Positions 1 to 6,025 of a stretch of DNA of 6,667 bases are shown in pieces. The notes below the pieces were generated by a model. That model did no database searches. It was not told where the DNA came from and saw only the letters and a program-made list of their open reading frames with translations. The stretch comes from an uncultured Bacilli bacterium (GTDB lineage Bacteria; Bacillota_I; Bacilli_A; ML615J-28; CAG-698). A program made the translations under genes and the position numbers. Location of the stretch: NCBI GenBank assembly GCA_947627395.1, contig CANQVW010000087.1, positions 1 through 6,667 of the forward strand. Reading direction: 5' to 3'. How positions within the stretch are numbered: position 1 is the stretch's first letter; each line of letters opens with the position of its first letter.

Positions 1-1352
1 GATTTATTGAAGTAGATGAAGAAGTTCAATTAACTGCTGATGTATTCCCAGAAGAAGTAACCGCTCCAACAATTACTTGGACTTCTAAAAATCCTTCAAT
101 TGCAACAGTTGATACAGATGGTACAGTAAAAGGTGTTGGTGCTGGTGAGGTTATCATTGAAGCATCTATTGCTAATACAGATACAAAAGCAACTATTACT
201 TTAGCTGTTAGAGCAAAATCAACAGAAGCAACTCAAGATGCATTAGATTGGATTTTAAGTCAAACTATTGGTACAACATTATTACAAGAAATTAAATATG
301 TTGGAAGCGACGATGGAAGTGCTGATTATTGGCATAATGTTTGGGGAGCTGTTTCATTCTTCCAATTCAAAGAATTAAAAGTTACCCAAAACATGTTACC
401 AACAGATCATGCAAATTATCCAAAAGATGATAGCAACACTCCAAGAGTAAAAACTAGTATTGATTTAATTACAATTCATGATACAGCAAATAGTGCATCC
501 AGTGCTGATGCAAGAGCTAACTCTAATTGGTGTATTAATCCAAGCAACACAGGTACTTCTTGGCATTATACTGTTGGTAATGATGGTATTTACCAACAAA
601 TGCCAGATGATGCTGTTGCATGGCATGCAGCTGATGGAAGTAATGTATTTAAATTAAATGATACAGGTGTTAAAGCAACAGATCCATCTAAGAAACCTGT
701 CATTACATTCAATAGTGATGGTTACTTCTATTTAGATGGTCAAAAAACAACTATTCAATTACCTTCAAGAACAAATCCAACAATCACAGGATCTGAATTA
801 AGTAAAGCAACAGTTAGTGGAATTTACACTACAGTTGGTGAAAATGGTAATTGGTGGATGAACAATGCTTGGTTATCTGCACAATATGATACTACAGTTG
901 GTCATATTTCTAATGGTGGTGGAAACTACAATAGTATTGGAATTGAAAGTGCAGTAAACAGAGGAAGCGATGTTTATCTAACATGGCAAAACCTTGCTAA
1001 ATTAGTTGCTTCACTTCTTGAAAAATATGATTTAAAGACAGATAGAGTATTATCACACAATGATTTCTGTGGTAAACCATGTCCTAGAACAATGCTTGAA
1101 GCTGGTTTGTGGCCTGTATTCTTACAAATGATTGAAGCTGAATATGCAGCAGCTACAACATACAAAGATTACACATTCACATTCCATAGCAACAATCCTG
1201 ATATGTTAGATGAAACTGGTAAAATTATTGGTAAACCAACTTATGAAACTGTAGTTTCTTATACAATTACCGTAACTGGACCAAATAATTATAACAAGAC
1301 TTCTGGAACACTTTATACTATTGTTCCTGGAACTGTTTCATTAGCAAAATAA
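1..1352 (+). CDS. Secreted cell-wall amidase with Ig-like domain (N-acetylmuramoyl-L-alanine amidase, 5'-truncated)
   Basis: The frame is open from base 3, so the gene begins before the window; the ATG at 393 is internal. 449 residues are visible. Residues 1 to about 70 are a bacterial Ig-like Big_2 domain (TWTSKNPSIATVD, then GTVKGVGAG). A linker follows, then an Amidase_2/PGRP-type zinc amidase, which cleaves the bond between MurNAc and the stem-peptide L-Ala. Zinc ligands are His159 (TIHDT), His352 (LSHND) and Cys360 (KPCPR); WHYTV at 187-191 and IGIES near 312-316 are further core motifs. About 100 residues between WHAADG and IGIES exceed the usual loop. A tail of roughly 65 residues after the amidase core looks beta-rich; I do not recognise it. 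No LPXTG motif or C-terminal membrane anchor is present, so surface retention would depend on the missing N-terminus or on the Ig domains. A signal peptide is expected upstream but not visible. Family assignment is firm; the substrate (own wall or a competitor's) is unknown. Confidence 0.9.
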   Translation, partial: FIEVDEEVQLTADVFPEEVTAPTITWTSKNPSIATVDTDGTVKGVGAGEVIIEASIANTDTKATITLAVRAKSTEATQDALDWILSQTIGTTLLQEIKYVGSDDGSADYWHNVWGAVSFFQFKELKVTQNMLPTDHANYPKDDSNTPRVKTSIDLITIHDTANSASSADARANSNWCINPSNTGTSWHYTVGNDGIYQQMPDDAVAWHAADGSNVFKLNDTGVKATDPSKKPVITFNSDGYFYLDGQKTTIQLPSRTNPTITGSELSKATVSGIYTTVGENGNWWMNNAWLSAQYDTTVGHISNGGGNYNSIGIESAVNRGSDVYLTWQNLAKLVASLLEKYDLKTDRVLSHNDFCGKPCPRTMLEAGLWPVFLQMIEAEYAAATTYKDYTFTFHSNNPDMLDETGKIIGKPTYETVVSYTITVTGPNNYNKTSGTLYTIVPGTVSLAK

Positions 1353-1372
1353 TAGCAGTAAAATACTGTTTA

Positions 1373-1407
1373 AAAAAGAGTCATATGATTTCATATGATT
1401 CTTTTTG
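1373..1407 (+). terminator. Intrinsic terminator of the amidase gene
   Basis: A 15-bp stem (1373-1387 with 1392-1406, one G·U pair) closes on an ATTT loop, and its 3' arm ends in CTTTTT. The core is a duplicated TCATATGA palindrome. The A-run on the 5' side means it could also terminate minus-strand transcription. Confidence 0.85.
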
Positions 1408-1430
1408 TTATATTTTATTAACACTATAGA

Positions 1431-1436
1431 TATAAT
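1431..1436 (+). promoter_or_regulatory. -10 box of the dedA promoter (leaderless candidate)
   Basis: A perfect TATAAT lies only 8 nt before the dedA ATG at 1445, which puts the expected transcription start at about 1443. No good -35 box is seen: TTGTTA at 1405-1410 has a 20-bp spacer, and the hexamer at 17 bp is TTATAT. The promoter region runs into the T-tract of the previous terminator. Confidence 0.45.
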
Positions 1437-1444
1437 GTATTGTT

Positions 1445-2029
1445 ATGTGGAGCAGTTTGATTAAAAAATTTGGACTTCTAGCAGAGTTTATCATCATATT
1501 GTTAGAATATGCGTGTTTTCCAGTGCCGAGTGAAGTCATTCTACCTTTAACTGGTGCCATGAGTATATCTGGACAACTTCCTTTATTGTTGGTTATTTTC
1601 ATCAGTGTGATTGCTGGAATCCTTGGATCTTTAATTTGTTATTATATTGGTTATTTTGGGGGAGGTAAATTATTTAAAAAACTTAGTCAAAAAAAACAAT
1701 TTCAAACCTCTCTTGAAAAGTATCAAAAATATTCAAATATTTCAGTATGTATTGGCAGAGTTATTCCCTTATGTAGAACCTATATTTCTTTTGTTGCTGG
1801 TATGTCGCATCAACAAATTCGTCCATATATTGTTTATTCTGCGATTGGTATTTTTATTTGGAATACAATTTTAATATCCTTAGGTTATTTTTTCTTTGAT
1901 CATTTAGAAGAAATTGCTTTTTATCTAGATCGTTTTAAATGGATTGTTTTAGGAATCTTTTTCATGATTATTTTGATTATTTTACTTAAAAAAATCTTTT
2001 TTTTAAAAAAGAAATCTCATAAAAATTAA
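1445..2029 (+). CDS. DedA-family membrane protein
   Basis: A 194-residue DedA/VTT-fold integral membrane protein. Members act in envelope lipid handling (lipid-carrier or phospholipid flipping) and need proton motive force; which substrate this one moves cannot be told. Visible signs are the N-terminal signature EYACFPVPSEVILP (21-34) with membrane-embedded acidic residues Glu21 and Glu30, a hydrophobic segment at about 45-70, and the GRVIPLCRTYISFVAGM block (104-120), whose Arg105 and Arg111 have the six-residue spacing of the essential arginines of E. coli YqjA/YghB. Further helices lie at about 128-150 and 165-187, and the C-terminus is Lys-rich and presumably cytoplasmic. Length is slightly below the usual 200-220. 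The ATG at 1445 is chosen because an in-frame stop (1433-1435) lies just upstream and the next ATG (1559) would remove the signature; it has no Shine-Dalgarno sequence. The gene stands alone between a terminator and the ilvE promoter. Confidence 0.9.
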   Translation: MWSSLIKKFGLLAEFIIILLEYACFPVPSEVILPLTGAMSISGQLPLLLVIFISVIAGILGSLICYYIGYFGGGKLFKKLSQKKQFQTSLEKYQKYSNISVCIGRVIPLCRTYISFVAGMSHQQIRPYIVYSAIGIFIWNTILISLGYFFFDHLEEIAFYLDRFKWIVLGIFFMIILIILLKKIFFLKKKSHKN

Positions 2030-2048
2030 ATGATTTTTTTGAAAAACA

Positions 2049-2077
2049 TTGCATTTTCCTTCTAAAAGGGCTATAAT
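2049..2077 (+). promoter_or_regulatory. Sigma-A promoter of ilvE
   Basis: TTGCAT (2049-2054), a 17-bp spacer and TATAAT (2072-2077). The predicted start is near 2084, giving an untranslated leader of about 33 nt with the AAGGAGG site at 2101-2107. The leader is too short for a T-box or attenuator. Confidence 0.8.
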
Positions 2078-2116
2078 GATTAAAAATAGTTTTATATTTC
2101 AAGGAGGAAAATCATT

Positions 2117-3181
2117 ATGAAAATTGAAATGATTGAAGCTAAACAACTAAAACAAAAACCAAATTGGAATGAATTAGGATTTGGAAAATATTTTACAGAT
2201 TATATGTTTACCATAGATTACATAGATAAACAAGGATGGGTGAATGCGAAAATTGAACCTTATGCACCTATTCCATTTGAACCATCTGCCATTGTTTTAC
2301 ATTATGCTTTAGAAACATTTGAAGGACTAAAGGCTTATAAAACAAAAGATGGAAGAATTCTTTTATTCCGTCCTGAAATGAACGCAAGAAGAATGCAAAA
2401 TTCAAACTTTCGTTTATGCATGCCTAGTTTACCTGAAGAAGATTTTATTGAAGCTATTTCAAAATTGGTTTCAGTTGAAAAAGATTGGATTCCAACTTTA
2501 CCAGGAACATCTTTATATATTCGACCTTTTATGTTTGCATATGAAAATCATTTAGGAGTACATCCTGCTCATAATTTTAAATTTGTTATTATTTTGTCTC
2601 CTGTTGGAAATTATTATAAAAATGGAATGTCTCCTGTTAAAATATATGTTGAAGAAGAATATGTTCGTGCCGTTAAAGGTGGAACAGGATTTGCAAAATG
2701 TGGTGGAAATTATGCATGTTCCGTCATTGCTCAAGATAAGGCTGAAAAAATGGGATACACTCAAGTTTTATGGTTAGATGGACAATATCATAAATATGTT
2801 GAAGAAGTTGGAACCATGAATGTTATGTTCTATATTGGGGATGAAATTGTAACTTGCCCATGTGAAGGAAGTGTACTTCCAGGTGTCACAAGAGATTCTG
2901 TTATTCAAATATTAAAGAAATGGGGATACAAAGTGAGTGAGCGTTTGTTATCTATAGATGAATTAATGGAAGCAGGACATAATGGTCAATTGAAAGAAGC
3001 CTTTGGTACAGGTACAGCTGCAGTAATTTCACCTATTGGTGTATTAACTTATCGTAATGATACTGTTGTTGTAAATCAAGAAAAAATAGGGCCATTAACA
3101 CAAAAGTTGTTTGATTACTTAACAGGAATTCAATGGGGTCAAATTGAAGATGAGTTCCATTGGACCAGAGAAGTAAAATAA
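2117..3181 (+). CDS. ilvE: Branched-chain amino-acid aminotransferase
   Basis: A PLP enzyme of fold type IV (354 residues, normal for the eukaryote-like class II BCATs, which run about 340-365). It interconverts Leu, Ile and Val with their 2-keto acids using 2-oxoglutarate/glutamate, in the cytoplasm. Visible motifs are HYALETFEGLKAY (62-74), the substrate-side arginine region LYIRPFMFA (133-141), GGTGFAKCGGNYA (188-200) with Lys194 as the Schiff-base lysine, EVGTMNVMF (230-238) with Glu230 expected to contact the PLP ring nitrogen, and FGTGTAA (296-302) in the phosphate-binding site. The start is fixed by AAGGAGG nine bases before the ATG. The gene has its own promoter and terminator and no other ilv/leu gene adjoins it, so it may serve catabolism or branched-chain fatty-acid precursors as much as biosynthesis; that last point is inference. 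Confidence 0.96.
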   Translation: MKIEMIEAKQLKQKPNWNELGFGKYFTDYMFTIDYIDKQGWVNAKIEPYAPIPFEPSAIVLHYALETFEGLKAYKTKDGRILLFRPEMNARRMQNSNFRLCMPSLPEEDFIEAISKLVSVEKDWIPTLPGTSLYIRPFMFAYENHLGVHPAHNFKFVIILSPVGNYYKNGMSPVKIYVEEEYVRAVKGGTGFAKCGGNYACSVIAQDKAEKMGYTQVLWLDGQYHKYVEEVGTMNVMFYIGDEIVTCPCEGSVLPGVTRDSVIQILKKWGYKVSERLLSIDELMEAGHNGQLKEAFGTGTAAVISPIGVLTYRNDTVVVNQEKIGPLTQKLFDYLTGIQWGQIEDEFHWTREVK

Positions 3182-3192
3182 AGATAAATAAC

Positions 3193-3215
3193 AAAACCTC
3201 TTAGGAGGTTTTTTT
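3193..3215 (+). terminator. Intrinsic terminator of ilvE
   Basis: An 8-bp stem AAAACCTC/GAGGTTTT with a TTAG loop is followed by a T-run to 3215. It begins 12 bases after the ilvE stop codon. Confidence 0.9.
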
Positions 3216-3253
3216 CCGTTCTATAGAAGTTTTAATTTTAATTTTCATCTTGT

Positions 3254-3282
3254 TTGACTACTTTTTTAAACTATGATATAAT
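3254..3282 (+). promoter_or_regulatory. Sigma-A promoter of the lipid kinase gene (extended -10)
   Basis: TTGACT (3254-3259), a 17-bp spacer and TATAAT (3277-3282), with an upstream TGA giving an extended -10. Transcription should start near 3289, leaving a leader of only about 15 nt before the ATG at 3304. Confidence 0.85.
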
Positions 3283-3293
3283 AAAAGCAAATT

Positions 3294-3299
3294 GGGGGT
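3294..3299 (+). promoter_or_regulatory. Ribosome binding site GGGGGT that decides the kinase start
   Basis: GGGGGT matches the anti-Shine-Dalgarno CCUCCA with one G·U pair and lies 4 nt before the ATG at 3304. The alternative TTG start at 3292 would sit at the very 5' end of the mRNA with no binding site, so the ATG is preferred. Confidence 0.6.
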
Positions 3300-3303
3300 C
3301 ATT

Positions 3304-4242
3304 ATGACATGTATATTTTTATATAATCCAAATAGTGGAAAAGGGAAATTACTCACAAAATTAGATTATATTGAACAACGATTAAAAGAAAAATATTCTG
3401 AAGTTGTGATGTATCCAACAAAATCAAGAGAAGACACCATTCAAACAGCAAAAGAATCTTGTGGAAAGTATGACGCTATCATATTTTCTGGAGGAGATGG
3501 AACATTTAATGATGTTACTTGTGGTGTATCCTCTGAAAGTGTTCGTCCTGTTTTAGGATATATTCCTAGTGGAACTGTCAATGATATTGCTAGAAATCTT
3601 AAAATTCCTAAGAATTTAAAAAAAGCTCTCAATGTTATTTTATATGGTAATATAAAATCTCATGATGTTGGAATCATTAATGAAGAAAAACATTTTATGT
3701 ATGTTACTGCTTTAGGAACATTTACAGAAGTAAGCTATAGCACCAAACAAAAAAATAAAAGAATGCTAGGAAAAGTAGCATACATTTTAAATGGTATTCA
3801 TGATGTAATTAATCCATCCCTAGTTGAAGTGAAAGTCATTAACGAAAGTGGAATAGAGACCACACATCAATGTCCATTATTTTTAGTTATGAATTCAATT
3901 AGTGTTGGAGGTATTCCTTTTAATAAAAATGGACATTTAAATGATGGATATTTTGATGTAATATTTGTGAAAAAGTATATAGGAAGAGGAATTGTAGCCA
4001 TTGCTCATATGTTTCTTTTAGGAATTCGAAAGAAAAAAAGAACCAAATATTATGAGGTAATGAAATGTAAAAAATTCACCATCCAAGTTGATGATCAAAT
4101 TACATGGTGTATTGATGGAGAAAAAGGACCAACAGGGACCATTAGCATTCGCAATTTACATAACCACTTGCAAATATATGTTCCAAATGAAAAAGGATAC
4201 GATCGTAGAAATCGTATTTGGACAAAAACAAAAAAAGCATAA
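3304..4242 (+). CDS. Diacylglycerol/lipid kinase, DgkB/YegS family
   Basis: A soluble DAGK_cat-family kinase, 312 residues from the ATG. DgkB phosphorylates diacylglycerol to phosphatidic acid with ATP at the membrane face, recycling the diacylglycerol released by lipoteichoic acid synthesis; other members act on other lipids, so the substrate is not certain. Visible, numbered from the ATG: NPNSGKGK (8-15), nucleotide-binding GGDGTFND (63-70), PSGTVNDIARN (88-98), ALGTFTEVSYST (136-147), LNDGYFDV (212-219, metal-site region) and IDGE (270-273), whose Glu is expected to be the catalytic base. No membrane segment or signal peptide is seen. Length is typical. The open frame extends to a TTG at 3292, rejected as start because of the binding site at 3294-3299. 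The gene is monocistronic with its own promoter and terminator. Confidence 0.93.
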   Translation: MTCIFLYNPNSGKGKLLTKLDYIEQRLKEKYSEVVMYPTKSREDTIQTAKESCGKYDAIIFSGGDGTFNDVTCGVSSESVRPVLGYIPSGTVNDIARNLKIPKNLKKALNVILYGNIKSHDVGIINEEKHFMYVTALGTFTEVSYSTKQKNKRMLGKVAYILNGIHDVINPSLVEVKVINESGIETTHQCPLFLVMNSISVGGIPFNKNGHLNDGYFDVIFVKKYIGRGIVAIAHMFLLGIRKKKRTKYYEVMKCKKFTIQVDDQITWCIDGEKGPTGTISIRNLHNHLQIYVPNEKGYDRRNRIWTKTKKA

Positions 4243-4246
4243 ATAT

Positions 4247-4280
4247 AAAAAGTGAGTTATAAAAATATAACCCACTTTTT
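4247..4280 (+). terminator. Intrinsic terminator of the lipid kinase gene
   Basis: A 15-position stem (4247-4261 with 4266-4280), loop AAAA, one A·C mismatch (4255/4272), ending in TTTTT. The A-run on the 5' side would let it work on the minus strand too. Confidence 0.85.
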
Positions 4281-4286
4281 AATTGA

Positions 4287-4339
4287 TATATGTGAAAGGG
4301 AGAGGAGAAGTATGATGCAACTTTATCGTTGCACATATA
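4287..4339 (+). ncRNA. Possible structured RNA element upstream of rsmD
   Basis: TATATG (4287-4292) can pair with CATATA (4334-4339) and TGCAAC (4316-4321) with GTTGCA (4328-4333). The two 3' arms are contiguous, so the helices could stack, leaving a 23-nt purine-rich bulge (4293-4315) that holds AGGAG and the ATG of the small ORF at 4312. It matches no riboswitch class I know. I could find no convincing promoter for it. It could be chance in AT-rich DNA. Confidence 0.3.
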
Positions 4340-4350
4340 GTATGAGCTGA
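4312..4350 (+). CDS. Possible 12-codon leader peptide upstream of rsmD
   Basis: The frame reads MMQLYRCTYSMS and then TGA. AGGAG at 4303-4307 lies 4 nt upstream within a longer purine tract (GGGAGAGGAGAAG), a better ribosome binding site than several real genes here have. The start lies in a predicted bulge and codons 2-7 in a hairpin, as in leader peptides that sense translation. It ends 51 nt before the rsmD start. There is no homology that I recognise, and such a short ORF can be chance; treat it as a candidate only. Confidence 0.22.
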   Translation: MMQLYRCTYSMS

Positions 4351-4401
4351 ATTATTTCCTTTTATTCACAATTTTTAAATTTTTTTTTGAAAGGATGAAT
4401 T

Positions 4402-4953
4402 ATGAGAATTATTGCTGGAAAACACAGAAGTAGAGTATTAAAAACATTAGAAGGCATGCAAACAAGGCCTATGATGGATCGTATGAAAGAATCTGTTTTT
4501 AATACGATAGGACCTTACTTTGAAGAAGATGAAGTGTTAGACTTATTTGGAGGAAGTGGAGCTCTAACATTAGAATCCATTAGTCGAGGAGCAAAACATT
4601 CCTATATTGTTGATATCAATCCATCAGCAATTAAAATCATAGAACAGAATGTGAAAAGTTTAAATGAAGAAGATCATGTAACCATTTTTTCAATGGATTA
4701 TAAATTAGCACTTAAACGCTTAGTAGGAAAACAATTTGACCTTATCTTTTTAGATCCTCCGTATCGTTTAGCTATTGTAAATGATATTCTTCAAGAATTA
4801 ATGGAAAAAAATATGTTAAAAGATTCATGTTTTATTGTTTGCCAATATGTGAAAGGGAATGCAACCATTGTTCAAGATTTATCATTAATTAAAAACTATT
4901 GTTATGGAAATAGTGAAGTAGCAATTTATCAATATCATTCTAAAGAAAAATAA
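4402..4953 (+). CDS. rsmD: 16S rRNA (guanine966-N2)-methyltransferase
   Basis: A cytoplasmic SAM-dependent methyltransferase (183 residues, typical of the family) that makes m2G966 in helix 31 of 16S rRNA during 30S assembly. Motifs in order: the N-terminal RIIAGKHRSR (2-11); TRPMMDRMKESVFN (21-34), typical of RsmD; SAM-binding motif I VLDLFGGSGAL (45-55); the acidic VDIN (70-73) that binds the ribose; catalytic motif IV DPPY (118-121); and a C-terminal YGNSEVAIYQY strand pair (168-178). AAAGGA (4390-4395), 6 nt before the ATG, supports the start. In B. subtilis the orthologue ylbH precedes coaD and ylbJ in the same direction; here the next gene is ylbJ-like but inverted, and the last 14 bases of rsmD overlap it. 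No terminator is seen after the stop codon. Confidence 0.95.
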   Translation: MRIIAGKHRSRVLKTLEGMQTRPMMDRMKESVFNTIGPYFEEDEVLDLFGGSGALTLESISRGAKHSYIVDINPSAIKIIEQNVKSLNEEDHVTIFSMDYKLALKRLVGKQFDLIFLDPPYRLAIVNDILQELMEKNMLKDSCFIVCQYVKGNATIVQDLSLIKNYCYGNSEVAIYQYHSKEK

Positions 4954-5815
4954 GATAAATCATACTTCCACATAAAATTCCTTCCAAAAATCGAATGAGA
5001 AATAATTGATGAAAAGATATTTGTAATTCATTTGTTACAACAAGAGTTTGGAAAAAAATAGAAAATCCTTGAAAAGCAATTAAACCGCTCATCAAACCAT
5101 ATAAACAAGGTAATGAAAGATGTAAAGTTTTCAAATCCAATAAGCCAGTAGTAACTTCTAGTAAACTACAAAGAATTTTAAAAAATGTTTGATTTAAAGA
5201 TAGATGATTTAAAACCAATGTAATTCCATATTTGATGGTATTAATAAATACCATAACCCCAGCAATTTGAATCAATAATTGCATTGCATTTGAAATCGAA
5301 TTTAAAAAAATAGGAAGATGGTAAGTATTTTTTTCTAAAATATCTTCTTCCTTTTTCTTTTGTTTTAAAAAAAGATTTAAAATGAAACATACTCCCCATT
5401 CTATTATCATCATCCATATTGAAAGTTTTATTCCTAAAATAGAAATTAAAAAAAGAGGATTCATAAATAAAGAAAGGTAGACTAATTTTTTTGCATCACT
5501 TTTTGTAATGTGATTTTCTTTATATTCTTGTTGAACCAAAGAAGAAGCACCAGGATTACCAATTAAAAAAGAAACGAGTAATAATTCATAAGACTTTTTA
5601 CCTTCAAAAGAAAAAAAAGGATGTAAAATGACAGATATTTTGGACAACAAATTACTTTTCAATAAACAATGTGCTAACAAATAAAAAGTAAAAACAGATG
5701 GATACACATGATATAACCATACATTTAATGTCATTAACATTTGGTTGAAAAATAAAGATGGTGAGTATACTATACTATAAAGAACAAGAGCTGTTAGAAA
5801 AATAATGACAATCAT
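4940..5815 (-). CDS. ylbJ: YlbJ-like sporulation integral membrane protein
   Basis: A polytopic membrane protein (291 residues) of the nucleoside-recognition/Gate fold to which YlbJ, SpmA and SpmB belong. Family-like stretches are an N-terminal helix, LNVWLYHVYPSVFTFYLLA (30-48), VSFLIGNPGASSLVQQEY (81-98, matching the family's glycine-rich G-x-P-x-GA turn), KSDAKKLVYLSLFMNPLFLIS (105-125), EVTTGLLDL (220-228) and AFQGFSIFFQ (247-256). In B. subtilis YlbJ is made in the mother cell under sigma-E and is needed for resistant spores; what it carries is unresolved. Bacillus and clostridial YlbJ are nearer 400 residues, so this is a compact form; a charged loop KQKKKEED (151-158) separates the halves. 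The start is supported by AGGAGT (5823-5828 on the plus-strand scale), 7 nt upstream. It stops with TAG inside rsmD. Family assignment is good; the exact name is likely but not certain. Confidence 0.78.
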   Translation of the reverse strand: MIVIIFLTALVLYSIVYSPSLFFNQMLMTLNVWLYHVYPSVFTFYLLAHCLLKSNLLSKISVILHPFFSFEGKKSYELLLVSFLIGNPGASSLVQQEYKENHITKSDAKKLVYLSLFMNPLFLISILGIKLSIWMMIIEWGVCFILNLFLKQKKKEEDILEKNTYHLPIFLNSISNAMQLLIQIAGVMVFINTIKYGITLVLNHLSLNQTFFKILCSLLEVTTGLLDLKTLHLSLPCLYGLMSGLIAFQGFSIFFQTLVVTNELQISFHQLFLIRFLEGILCGSMIYLIFL

Positions 5816-5834
5816 AAAGAAAACTCCTACAATA

Positions 5835-5863
5835 ATAGTATGAAAAATCGGATTGAAAAATCA
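5835..5863 (-). promoter_or_regulatory. Candidate sigma-E-like promoter of ylbJ
   Basis: On the minus strand, TGATTTT (5857-5863), a 14-bp spacer and CATACTAT (5835-5842) resemble the B. subtilis sigma-E consensus KMATATT-N14/15-CATACANT (5 of 7 and all but one of the fixed -10 positions). No good sigma-A pair is present. The resulting leader would be about 13 nt and just include the AGGAGT site. Confidence 0.4.
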
Positions 5864-5883
5864 CTAAACTAAATTTTTTTTAC

Positions 5884-5912
5884 TTGCAATTGCTATATAA
5901 AAGTGATATAAT
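5884..5912 (+). promoter_or_regulatory. Sigma-A promoter of tRNA-Arg (extended -10)
   Basis: TTGCAA (5884-5889), a 17-bp spacer and TATAAT (5907-5912) preceded by TGA. Transcription should start near 5919, so the precursor has a short 5' leader. It is divergent from the ylbJ promoter. Confidence 0.8.
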
Positions 5913-5936
5913 ATTTATGCTTAGGATAAAGCATAT

Positions 5937-6013
5937 GTCCCAGTAGCTCAGTTGGATAGAGCAACGGCCTTCTAAGCCGTGTGTCGGGGGTTCGAATCCC
6001 TTCTGGGACGCCA
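5937..6013 (+). tRNA. tRNA-Arg (anticodon TCT)
   Basis: A complete cloverleaf: acceptor GTCCCAG/CTGGGAC (7 of 7), D stem GCTC/GAGC, anticodon stem ACGGC/GCCGT with loop CTTCTAA (anticodon TCT, reading AGA, a frequent Arg codon in these genes), variable loop GTGTC, T arm GGGGG-TTCGAAT-CCCTT with two G·U pairs, discriminator G and an encoded CCA (6011-6013). A single tRNA with its own promoter and terminator. Confidence 0.97.
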
Positions 6014-6025
6014 TATTGAAGGAAC

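Noticed and set aside
393..395. ATG at 393 as the amidase start
   Set aside because: The same frame is open upstream to the window edge and encodes a clear Big_2 domain, and no binding site precedes this ATG.
2012..2040. Terminator after dedA
   Set aside because: Only a 4-bp TCAT/ATGA stem precedes the T-run; too weak to claim, so dedA transcripts may read into ilvE.
2078..2116. T-box or leader-peptide attenuator before ilvE
   Set aside because: The leader is only about 33 nt and has no specifier, antiterminator or hairpin; the gene looks constitutive from sequence.
3219..3228. Palindrome TTCTATAGAA upstream of the kinase promoter
   Set aside because: A single 10-bp AT-rich palindrome about 65 bp from the transcription start, without a second copy, is readily explained by chance.
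3292..3303. TTG start for the lipid kinase, adding MGVI
   Set aside because: It would begin 2-3 nt from the predicted transcription start and consume the GGGGGT binding site; the ATG at 3304 fits the site and the family N-terminus.
5916..5935. TATGCTT/AAGCATA hairpin just before tRNA-Arg
   Set aside because: The predicted transcription start (about 5919) falls inside its 5' arm, so it is probably not whole in the precursor RNA.
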